A stretch of 36,297 nt of DNA from positions 1 through 36,297 of the forward strand of contig JBBROU010000047.1 in assembly GCA_038229055.1 (NCBI GenBank), in the 5' to 3' direction. Under the pieces are notes generated by a model. That model searched no databases, was not told where the DNA came from, and saw nothing but the letters and a program-made list of their open reading frames with translations. A program made the position numbers and the translations under genes. The DNA is from JANYJA01 sp038229055 (GTDB lineage: Bacteria; Acidobacteriota; Terriglobia; Bryobacterales; Bryobacteraceae). Positions 23,514 to 32,869 of the stretch are shown here, piece after piece (position 1 is the first letter of the stretch; each line of letters begins with the position of its first letter).

Positions 23514-24779
23514 TCAGTGACTCGCGGTTCGGAACAGGCGCGTTCCGGAGGAAACAAGTTTGTCGGCCGGGATCACAACCTGATCACCCTCGATTTTCGA
23601 GACTAGCGGAATCGGGTTGCAGCCGCCGTGAACCCCAATGCTCGGAACGAAAATCGCCGAAGCGCAATTGCGGCAGATCACATTTACGCCCTTCTGGTAA
23701 TAGCCCTGGTTGCCGCAAATCTCGCACGCGTCAAAAGCGGTGGCGATGTTGTGATCCGGCCGCTGGATCAATATGATCCGAATGGTGACGCCCTCGGATT
23801 CAATCGCGAAACGGTGCAGATTCCCGTCACTTACGCTCGCCACCGGAATGCGCGCCGCGCCGTTTACAACCGTAATGGGTTCCGCGTACGATAGCGACGT
23901 GGACGCCTTCGCGTAAACGAACTCAGCCGTAATCGCCAGGATAAAGATGCCCGACGCTACGCACGACGCGATAACCCACGCGCGTTCGCGGCGCGCCGAC
24001 CAGTTGGCTTTGCGTAAAGCGGCCCCTTCGAGGCCGGTCGTAGATGGCGTCCGGCGATTGCGCCATTCCATCAACAACATGGCGCCGGCGAGCGCAAGAA
24101 TCACGACAAAGAAGAAGAATTCGTTGCGAACGATGGGCCCGATGAGCCGCATCTCGCGCGTGCTGCTCGGCAGAATCTGCCCTTCGGAAAGCTCATGCAG
24201 CCCGGTGATCGTCAGTTGCAGAGCCACCACCATCAGGATGACCGTGGTGACCTGGAAAAAACTTCGGATATTCACGCGAATGGTGCCGCGAACGAAGCTG
24301 ACGCCGAACAGAATCGCCAGACCCAAACCGATGACGACCCCCAAAATCTGAAGCACGCCCGAGCTATCGAGCCGCACCGCGGCAAGCAGCAGAACCGTCT
24401 CGACACCCTCGCGGAAGATCATCAGAAAAACGAACAAAAACACGCCCCAACGGGATGCCTCGCTGGAGGACTTTACTTGCAACTGAGTTTCAATTTCGCC
24501 TTTCAGTCCCTTGGCGCTGCGGTTCATCCAGAGCACCATGCTGAACACGAAAACAGCACTCACCAGCAGCGTCCAGCCTCCATAGGCCTCTTCGCTGATT
24601 TCGAACCGCTGGAACACCCATGCGAGCGCAAAGCTTGCAAACACAGCCGCTCCGAAGGCCCGGTAAACGTAAGGCAGAAGTTCCTGATGGCCCGCGCGCC
24701 GCAAATATGCAATCGCAATCGCGATCACAAGTGCGGCTTCCACGCCCTCTCGCAACGTGATGATGAGCGTCTGCAGCAT
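23514..24779 (-). CDS. FTR1-family iron permease fused to a DUF2318 Cys-rich domain
   Basis: The product has 421 residues from ATG 24779-24777 (a TTG ten codons upstream is a weaker option). Residues 1-240 are FTR1/EfeU-like, with seven membrane helices and two REXXE iron motifs, REGVE at 10-14 and at 123-127. Another helix (about 268-290) leads to the C-terminal DUF2318 domain outside the membrane. This domain carries C352-x2-C355, C369-x2-C372 and GGCNPIPL (C387). In Campylobacter jejuni these are separate genes, fetM and fetA. No REXXE residue is missing. It is the first gene of the operon. With no EfeO, EfeB or FetP/P19 partner gene here, the periplasmic iron donor is unknown. Confidence 0.92.
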   Translation of the reverse strand: MLQTLIITLREGVEAALVIAIAIAYLRRAGHQELLPYVYRAFGAAVFASFALAWVFQRFEISEEAYGGWTLLVSAVFVFSMVLWMNRSAKGLKGEIETQLQVKSSSEASRWGVFLFVFLMIFREGVETVLLLAAVRLDSSGVLQILGVVIGLGLAILFGVSFVRGTIRVNIRSFFQVTTVILMVVALQLTITGLHELSEGQILPSSTREMRLIGPIVRNEFFFFVVILALAGAMLLMEWRNRRTPSTTGLEGAALRKANWSARRERAWVIASCVASGIFILAITAEFVYAKASTSLSYAEPITVVNGAARIPVASVSDGNLHRFAIESEGVTIRIILIQRPDHNIATAFDACEICGNQGYYQKGVNVICRNCASAIFVPSIGVHGGCNPIPLVSKIEGDQVVIPADKLVSSGTRLFRTASH

Positions 24780-24781
24780 AG

Positions 24782-24837
24782 CAAATGGTTTGCAATTTGA
24801 TTGTAGCAATTCCGCTTTCCCGCTTTATCGGTACAAT
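24782..24837. promoter_or_regulatory. Divergent promoter region between the iron operon and the MFS gene, with an imperfect palindrome
   Basis: The minus strand has TACAAT at 24805-24800 as a -10 candidate for the iron operon, giving a start near 24793. This falls inside the imperfect inverted repeat CAAAT-N8-ATTTG (24782-24799), a reasonable place for a repressor. The plus strand has TACAAT at 24832-24837, which would start the MFS transcript only about two bases before its GTG. No convincing -35 hexamer is seen on either strand, and no close match to a DtxR or Fur box is evident. Confidence 0.35.
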
Positions 24838-24845
24838 CGGCAGGC

Positions 24846-26057
24846 GTGACGAAACCCGGCTGGCTGAACCGCAATGTGGTGGGGATGACCATCACCAGTT
24901 TCCTATCCGATGCGTGCTATGAAATGGTGCTGGCAATTCTGCCGGGATTTCTCCCGGTCGTGGGGATTGCGGCCGCGGCGCTTGGCTGGATCGAGGGAAT
25001 CTCAGACGCGTTTTCAAGCTTCCTGAAGCTGGGCGCGGGCTGGTATTCGGATCGTATCGGCCGCCGCAAGCAGATGGTGACGCTGGGTTATTTTTTCACC
25101 GGAACCGGCCTCTCCCTCTTTGCCTGGGCGTGGTCGTGGCCTTTGATCCTGGCCGGCCGCATGGTGAGCTGGTTCGGCAAAGGAATTCGTGGCTCGTTGC
25201 GGGATGCCATGCTGTCGGAATCGGTGCCGCCCGAAGTGCGCGGCAAGGCGTTCGGGTTTCATCGCGCGGGGGACACCCTGGGTGCGATTGTCGGACCGCT
25301 CACGGGCGTAGCACTGCTCTCCTTGCTGCCGCAGCATCCACCCGATGCGCCATTTCGCCATATATTCTTGCTCTCTTTGATTCCTGGACTCGCCGCCCCG
25401 GCCGCGTTCGCCTTGCTTGTCCGCGAAACCCGCGGAAAAATTCAACCGCGCGTGAATATCTGGAAAGCTGTGAGCGCACTGCCGCGTCCCTTTTTTAAAT
25501 TTCTATCCGGTGTTGGACTATTCGGCGCCGGCGATTTTTCGCCTACGCTGCTGATTCTTGCCGCGAGCATCTTGTTAACCCCGGAGTTCGGTCATGTGCG
25601 GGCGGCGCAGCTTGCAGCTCTTTTTTACGTTGTGAGGAATGCCGTCTATGCGGGTGCTTCGTACCCGATCGGCGCTTTAGGCGATCGTATTTCAAAGGAG
25701 TTTCTGCTTGGCTGCGGCTATGCTCTTGCGGGGCTGGTGGCCCTCGCGACCAGCGCGATGTTCTTTTCCGGCAGCGGCAAAGTGGCTCTGATCGGCGGAA
25801 TTTTCGTTGTAGCTGGTATCTTTGCGGCGGCGCAGGACACGCTCGAAGGGGCCATTCCACCGGACTTCGTACCTGAGGCGCGCGGCACTGCCTATGGATT
25901 GCTTGGGGCCGTGAACGGAGCCGGCGATTTGATCGCGAGCGCCATGGTTGGAACCGTCTGGAGTTTGGTTTCCCCCGCGGCCGCTTTCGGGGCGGCCGCC
26001 GTCCTCATGTTGTCGGGCAGCGCGGTCATGTTCGCGATGCGTACCCGCGCCGCTTAA
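24846..26057 (+). CDS. Major facilitator superfamily transporter
   Basis: The product has 403 residues and about 12 membrane helices. The loop 2-3 motif A is GAGWYSDRIGRRKQM, and its second-half counterpart is GALGDRISKEF. Other clear blocks are GIRGSLRDAML and GFHRAGDTLGAIVGPL. The start is GTG at 24846, and no upstream Shine-Dalgarno is visible, so a leaderless transcript from the TACAAT at 24832 is possible. Transcription is divergent from the iron operon with 66 bases between. That makes an iron-related solute (for example an organic acid or chelate) a reasonable guess, but the sequence does not show the substrate. The 3' end overlaps the response-regulator gene by four bases, tail to tail. 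Confidence 0.9.
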   Translation: MTKPGWLNRNVVGMTITSFLSDACYEMVLAILPGFLPVVGIAAAALGWIEGISDAFSSFLKLGAGWYSDRIGRRKQMVTLGYFFTGTGLSLFAWAWSWPLILAGRMVSWFGKGIRGSLRDAMLSESVPPEVRGKAFGFHRAGDTLGAIVGPLTGVALLSLLPQHPPDAPFRHIFLLSLIPGLAAPAAFALLVRETRGKIQPRVNIWKAVSALPRPFFKFLSGVGLFGAGDFSPTLLILAASILLTPEFGHVRAAQLAALFYVVRNAVYAGASYPIGALGDRISKEFLLGCGYALAGLVALATSAMFFSGSGKVALIGGIFVVAGIFAAAQDTLEGAIPPDFVPEARGTAYGLLGAVNGAGDLIASAMVGTVWSLVSPAAAFGAAAVLMLSGSAVMFAMRTRAA

Positions 26058-26449
26058 ATTCTTTCTACGCCGTCGATAGGCCGTTCCAAAACTTCGCGGA
26101 TTTTCGCCAGAAGTTCTTTCGGAACGAAAGGCTTTCGAAGAAAATCCGGAGGTTTCGCGATGTTTGGCAGTTGTTCGTCCATGTGACCTGAAATCAAAAC
26201 AATTCGCGTTTCGGGCCGCTCTTGGCTTACGTGCTTTGCCAGTTCCAGGCCATTCATACGCGGCATTTGAACATCGCTGATCAGCATATCGATGGGATGA
26301 GGAAAACTTCTCGAGACCTCCAGCCCCTCCAGACCGTCCGACGCAACTAGAACAAAATAACCCTCTCGCGCGAGCATATGATGAAGAAAATTTAATACCA
26401 CCGGTTCGTCTTCTACCAAGAGAATCGATTTCTTTTTCAGGTTCGTCAT
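26054..26449 (-). CDS. Single-domain response regulator (CheY-like receiver)
   Basis: The product has 131 residues and a receiver domain only. The acidic pair is E13-D14 in LVEDEP, the phospho-acceptor is D59 in LISDVQMP, the switch residue is S87 in LISGH, and the lysine is K106 in RKPF. No output domain is attached, so it must act by protein-protein contact or within a phosphorelay. The start ATG 26449 gives MTNLKKKSILLVEDEP. An upstream frame extension lacks receiver sequence. No histidine kinase lies in the window. The 79-base gap to crcB contains TGGCA-AG-TGCCA (26469-26480), which may be an operator. Confidence 0.93.
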   Translation of the reverse strand: MTNLKKKSILLVEDEPVVLNFLHHMLAREGYFVLVASDGLEGLEVSRSFPHPIDMLISDVQMPRMNGLELAKHVSQERPETRIVLISGHMDEQLPNIAKPPDFLRKPFVPKELLAKIREVLERPIDGVERI

Positions 26450-26528
26450 CACACGTCTGGTGAACGCATGGCAAGTGCCAAGATTACGAACCGTCTCCCC
26501 ATCCTTGTATGCCAGCTTACATTTGCCG

Positions 26529-26921
26529 CTAAGAATTTGGCGTTCGTCCCACAATCGACCCAAGCCAGCAAGCGGAATATCCGGCCGCTACGCTGAGCAT
26601 CACATACGCCACCGCAATTCCGGAAAAACCCTGTTGCACGCTGGCGTATGTTTCCCATTCGAAAGCGGAGAAAGTGGTATAGCCGCCGAGGAAACCCACA
26701 ATCAAAAGGGGGCGTAAAGTGGGATTCAGCCATCCGCGTTGAGTAAAAATTGTCAGCAGCAGGCCGATCAGAAAAGAGCCGGTGATATTGATGGTGAAAG
26801 TGGCGAGCGGGAACCGTCCGCTATAACGGTCATTGATGGCAGTGCCGACGAAGTAGCGAAGCGCCGATCCGGCAGCGCCCCCAACACAGACACACAAGTA
26901 TTTGGTCGGCAATCTTTGCAT
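26529..26921 (-). CDS. crcB: CrcB/Fluc fluoride ion channel
   Basis: The product has 130 residues and four helices, the length of the dual-topology Fluc channels that export toxic fluoride passively. Conserved blocks are GGAAGSALRY, FTINITGSFLIG with the pore Asn (N45), and GFLGGYTTFSAFEWE with the pore Phe region. The start ATG 26921 is preceded four bases upstream by GAGGG. An in-frame TTG seven codons earlier is less likely. No fluoride riboswitch fits the 40-base gap to the divergent MerR-TPR gene, so expression is not controlled by the usual crcB motif. Confidence 0.95.
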   Translation of the reverse strand: MQRLPTKYLCVCVGGAAGSALRYFVGTAINDRYSGRFPLATFTINITGSFLIGLLLTIFTQRGWLNPTLRPLLIVGFLGGYTTFSAFEWETYASVQQGFSGIAVAYVMLSVAAGYSACWLGSIVGRTPNS

Positions 26922-26930
26922 CTTACCCTC

Positions 26931-26942
26931 TTGGAGCTTCAA
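26931..26942. promoter_or_regulatory. Near-palindrome in the crcB / chaperone-operon divergent gap
   Basis: TTGGAGCTTCAA is a 12-base dyad with one mismatched pair, lying in the 40-base space between crcB and the MerR-TPR gene. A TAACAT (26947-26952) just after it could be the -10 for the plus-strand operon, giving a nearly leaderless start. MerR-type proteins bind dyads over their own promoters, so this is a candidate autoregulatory site. The evidence is position and symmetry only. Confidence 0.25.
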
Positions 26943-26961
26943 CTGTTAACATGCTTTCGTG

Positions 26962-27858
26962 ATGCCTCGGGCGTCGAACCAGGAATACACGCGTGACGAT
27001 GTTCTCCGCATGCTCGGTATGTCCGAGCGCCAGCTTCGGGGCTGGGAAAAAAGCGGGCTGATCCCCACTGGCCCGGCGTTTTCCTTCTCCGATCTGATCG
27101 CCTTGAAGACCTTGCAGAAGCTGCGCGAGAAGCGCGTCCCGGCAAGAAAAATCGGGAACGCCATTCAATCCTTAAAGCGGAAGCTCTCGCATGTGGAGCG
27201 GCCGCTCTCTGAATTAAAAATCATCTCCGACGGGCGCACCATCTCGGTGCTGGTCGCCGGTCAAAAGATGGAAGCCATCAGCGGGCAGATGCTGTTCGAC
27301 TTCGATACAAGCGATCTGCCGAGCTTGAAATCGTTTCCTTCGCCCAGCGCGCCCACGGTGGCCAACCAGGAGGCCGAAGCCGAAAGAGTTTTTCAACGCG
27401 GGCTCATGCTGGAAGAGACCGGAGCCCCAGTTCAGCAGGCGATCGATGCATACCAGAAGGCCGTGCAACTCAATCCGCAAGCCGCCGGCGCGCTGGTAAA
27501 TCTGGGAACTATCTTTTACCGGCTTAAGAAATTGAAAGACGCCGAGAGCCACTATCGGCGAGCCGTGGAGGCCGATCCGGAATATCCGCTCGCGCATTTC
27601 AACTTGGCTAATCTATACGATGAACAACAGCAGGCCGCACCGGCCCGGCATCATTATCAAGCCGCCCTGCGCTTGAACGCGACCTACGCCGATGCACACT
27701 TCAATCTGGCGCTGTTGTGCGAACGCACCGGTGACACCATGAACGCCGTGAGCCACTGGAAGGCGTATTTGAAACTCGATGCCACCAGCACCTGGGCCGG
27801 CACGGCGCGCCGCCAATTGGAACGGCTGACGCAAGTGACGCTCGTAAAACCCCGCTGA
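26962..27858 (+). CDS. MerR-type DNA-binding domain fused to tetratricopeptide repeats
   Basis: The product has 298 residues from ATG 26962 (the preceding GTG is in frame and also possible). Residues 8-75 are a MerR-like winged helix: YTRDDVLRMLGMSERQLRGWEKSGLIP, then FSFSDLIALKTLQKLREKRVPARKI. A short beta-rich linker (about 80-115) follows. From about 139 to 285 there are around four TPRs (AIDAYQKAVQLNPQAAGALVNLGTIFYRLKK, then units ending ADPEYP and LNATYA). It begins the operon with DUF2760 and the two Hsp70 genes (37-base gap). HspR, the dnaK-operon repressor of Actinobacteria, is a MerR protein that uses DnaK as corepressor. TPRs commonly bind chaperones, so this may be an analogous sensor-regulator. 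Confidence 0.88.
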   Translation: MPRASNQEYTRDDVLRMLGMSERQLRGWEKSGLIPTGPAFSFSDLIALKTLQKLREKRVPARKIGNAIQSLKRKLSHVERPLSELKIISDGRTISVLVAGQKMEAISGQMLFDFDTSDLPSLKSFPSPSAPTVANQEAEAERVFQRGLMLEETGAPVQQAIDAYQKAVQLNPQAAGALVNLGTIFYRLKKLKDAESHYRRAVEADPEYPLAHFNLANLYDEQQQAAPARHHYQAALRLNATYADAHFNLALLCERTGDTMNAVSHWKAYLKLDATSTWAGTARRQLERLTQVTLVKPR

Positions 27859-27895
27859 AGCCGCATTGTTATGCTGGTGATGGAGTTAACTTCCT

Positions 27896-28417
27896 TTGCA
27901 TCGCATTGCTATCGCGTTTCGCAGTTTTTTTGCCTTGCTATTTAATGGCATGCTTCCGGGCGACCTGATTACGGAATTGGGGCTGGTGGAGAAGTCGGCC
28001 ATTCCGAAGCCCACCCCACCGCCACCGCCGGCCCCGAGCGCTGCCGACGGCGCGCTGCAGTTTCTCGGAATTCTGCAACGCGACGGGCGTCTTCTGGATT
28101 TCTTAATGGAAGACATCGCGGCCTATTCGGATGACCAGGTGGGGGCCGCCGTCCGCGGTCTGCACGGCCTGACACGCGAGGCGCTTGACCGGTACGTAAA
28201 GCTGCAACCGGTGATCGACGGCGTGGAAGGCACCTTCGCCAAAACGCCCGCGGGCGAGCCGGGAATCGTGAAGTTCGTCGGCAATGTCCCGGCTGGCACG
28301 CCCAAAGGCGGGATACTGCGGCATCGCGGATGGCGCGCGGCGACTATTCAGCTTCCCCCCATTACGGGCCGCATGGACGTCACCGTGGTCGCGCCTGCCG
28401 AAATCGAAATCGAGTAA
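27896..28417 (+). CDS. DUF2760 protein linked to Hsp70 genes
   Basis: The product has 173 residues from a TTG at 27896, with GGAG ten bases upstream. No ATG fits without losing the conserved N-terminus. The N-terminus MHRIAIAFRSFFALLFNGML is amphipathic and could be a membrane-associating helix. A Pro-rich linker (PKPTPPPPPAPSAADG) leads to the conserved domain starting ALQFLGILQRDGRLLDFLMEDI and ending PPITGRMDVTVVAPAEIEIE. I recognise it as DUF2760, which recurs directly upstream of non-canonical Hsp70 genes. Four bases separate it from the first Hsp70 gene. No function is known to me. A membrane- or substrate-targeting cofactor for the pair is a guess. Confidence 0.8.
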   Translation: MHRIAIAFRSFFALLFNGMLPGDLITELGLVEKSAIPKPTPPPPPAPSAADGALQFLGILQRDGRLLDFLMEDIAAYSDDQVGAAVRGLHGLTREALDRYVKLQPVIDGVEGTFAKTPAGEPGIVKFVGNVPAGTPKGGILRHRGWRAATIQLPPITGRMDVTVVAPAEIEIE

Positions 28418-28421
28418 GCGC

Positions 28422-30232
<1,811 letters not shown>

Positions 30233-30236
<4 letters not shown>

Positions 30237-32869
30237 AGGTCGGTATCGATCTCGGCACCACGAACTCGGCGCTGGCGTGGATCGATCCGGCCGAAGCCGA
30301 GGACACCAGCTTTCCGCCGATTCGAATCTTCGATGTTCCCCAGTTGGTGAGCGCGAATCGCGTGGAAGCGCGCCGCACGCTCCCGTCATTTCTCTTCCTT
30401 GAGGACGGGCAGCCCGTCGGGGTTTACGCTCGCGAACAGGGCGCGCTGGTGCCAACGCGGCTGGTGCATTCCGCGAAATCCTGGCTGTCGAATCCGGATG
30501 TCGACCGCACCGCGAAGATTCTGCCTTGGGATTCGCCGGAGACGGGACGCGTGCTTTCGCCCGTGGACGTTTCGGCGCGATTTCTGGCGAAGTTTCGCGA
30601 AGCGTGGGATGCCGGGAAGTTCGGCCCGCTTGCGGATCAGGACATTGTCCTGACGGTTCCCGCATCGTTCGACGAGGAAGCGCGCGAGCTGACCGTGATG
30701 GCGGCCGCGGAAGCCGGCCTGCCCAAAATCACCTTGCTCGAAGAGCCCGCCGCGGCATTCTATTCGTGGATTGCCACAAACCTGGCGCAATCGCGCAAGC
30801 AGCTTTTCGATGGGCAGATCGTGCTGGTCTGCGACGTCGGCGGCGGCACCAGCGATTTCAGCTTGATCCGCGTTTCGCGCAAAGACGATCGCATTGAATT
30901 CACGCGTACCGCCGTCGGCAAGCACCTGCTCCTCGGCGGCGACAATCTGGATCTCACACTCGCCTGGCTGGCCGAGAGCAAACTCAACGCGCAGCTTTCC
31001 ATAAGGCAGCGCAGCGGGTTGCGGCGGCAATGCTCGGCGGCCAAGGAGCGCCTGCTCTGCGATCCGAAGCTGCGATCGGTGGAGATCACCGTGTTGGGCA
31101 GCGGGTCGTCTCTCATCGGCAAATCGCTGAAAACCGAGATTCTGCGTGAAGAAGCGCTGGAGCTGACGCTCGAAGGATTCCTTCCCTTGAGCCCGCGCGG
31201 CGAAGGGCCCAAGGATGAAAAACGTAGCCTCTTTCGCGAATTGGGGCTGCCATTCGTCAGCGACCCTGCAATCAGCAAACATCTGAGCGTGTTTCTGGAG
31301 AGCGCCGGCGAAATCCCCGACGCGATTCTGTTCAACGGCGGCTTCTTCATCCCGGAGGTCTGCCGGTCGCGTGTCGCTGACGTGTTGGAGAACTGGTATG
31401 GCCGGCGTTCGGAGATTTTTGAAAATCATGATCTGGATCTAGCGGTCGCGACGGGCGCCGCGTATTACTCGTACGTCCGCTCTACCGGCCACGGCGTGCT
31501 GGTGCGCGGCGGCCTGCCGCGCACTTACTACATCGGGATCGGTGCAGATTCGGCGGTGTGCCTGGTGCCGCGCGGCGCCGAAGAAGGTGTAACGCTCGAG
31601 ATCGATCGCGAAGATCTGCAGATCGTCGCGAATAAGCCGGTAACGTTCCGTCTGTATAGCTCGCTGACGCGGATTGACGATGCGCCGGGGCAGGTCATCC
31701 GCATTGCGGATGCGGGCGATGATCTGCATGCGCACGCGCCGTTGCAAGCCGTGATCCGGTACGGCAAGCCCGGCGAAAAATTGATTCCGGTGAAACTCGG
31801 GGCGCGGCTCACCGAAGTCGGGACGCTCGAAACCTGGTGCGATTCGAAAGTCAGCGACCACCGCTGGCGTTTGCAGTTTGAGCTGCGCAAAGCTGCGGTA
31901 GCGGCGGCGCGCAAGCCTGCCGCTGTCGTGAGCGAAGAGCATGTAACACAAGCCGTCACGCTCATTCGCGAAATGTTTTCGGTCGGCGGCAACGCGCCGA
32001 TCGCACCGGAAGAGTTGCCCGCCGCGCTCGAGCAGCGTCTGGGATTGGGCCGGAATTCCTGGCCGGTGGCGGCCATCCGCCAACTTGCCGACGCATTCAT
32101 CGCTTCTGCCGATGGACGCAAGAAGAGCCCTGCATTCGAAGTGCGCTGGCTCAATTTATGCGGCTTCTGCCTGCGCCCGGGATTCGGTTTTCCAGGTGAT
32201 GATTACCGCATCGAGCAAGCGCGGCGCGTCTACGCCGCTGGTCTGCAATTTGCCAATCAGGTGCAGAACGAAATCGAATGGTGGATTTTCTGCGGACGCA
32301 TCGCGGGCGGCTTGAATCGCAATCAGCAGGTCGATATCTTTCAGCGTCTCTCGCCCTTCCTGCTGCCGCGCGGCGGCAAGAAAGTACCGCGTGTCAATTC
32401 GAGTCTGCTTCGCGAGATGTGGCGCACGGCGGCCAGCCTCGAGTTGTTGCCCATCGCCACCCGCGCGGAATTGGGCGACGCTTTGATCCGTGCCGCCAAG
32501 GCAACATCCCTGCGAGATACAGATCTCTGGTGCCTGTCGCGTCTGGGCGCGCGCGAACTGTTTTACGGGCCGGCCAATCAGGTGCTGCCGCCCCCGACGG
32601 CCACGCGATGGATTGAGGCCATTCCCGCATCGCTACAATCCGCGAGTGCCCTGGAAGCCCTGGCATCACTGGCGCGACATACCGGCGACGTAACGCGCGA
32701 CGTCTCGCCAAAAACATTCGAAGCGGTGAGACTGCGTCTGGCGAATTCGCCCAAGCTGCTCGCGATGCTCGAAGGCACGGAGGAGCGTGATGAGAGTATG
32801 CTGGGCCGAATTTTCGGGGAATCGCTGCCGTCCGGTCTAGTGCTGGGCAGCGACGGGGCTGGTAATTAG
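30233..32869 (+). CDS. Large Hsp70-like protein with a long C-terminal extension (DUF3731 type)
   Basis: The product has 878 residues. Residues 1-555 parallel the preceding gene: GIDLGTTNS (4-12), SAKSWLS with K82, DVGGGTSDF (201-209), FNGGFFIPEVCRSR (368-381), and a beta-rich end GTLETWCDSKVSDHRWRLQFELRK. From about 560 to 878 there is an extra region, mainly helical, with EEHVTQAVTLIREMF, LEQRLGLGRNSWPVAAIRQLAD, FCLRPGFGFPGDDYRIEQARRVYAAGL and REMWRTAASLELLP. I recognise this as the domain catalogued as DUF3731, found only on Hsp70-like proteins as far as I know. The pair probably arose by duplication and may act as a heterodimer. The last 33 bases overlap the convergent trpE(G) gene. Confidence 0.88.

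Noticed and set aside
26466..26481. Sigma-54-like element TTGGCAC-N5-ATGC on the minus strand before the response-regulator gene.
   Set aside because: The GG/GC spacing is right, but transcription would start only about five bases before the ATG and the -12 box has a mismatch. The TGGCA dyad explains the match equally well.
26922..26961. Possible fluoride riboswitch ahead of crcB.
   Set aside because: The gap is only 40 bases, shared with a divergent gene, and lacks the conserved crcB-motif core.
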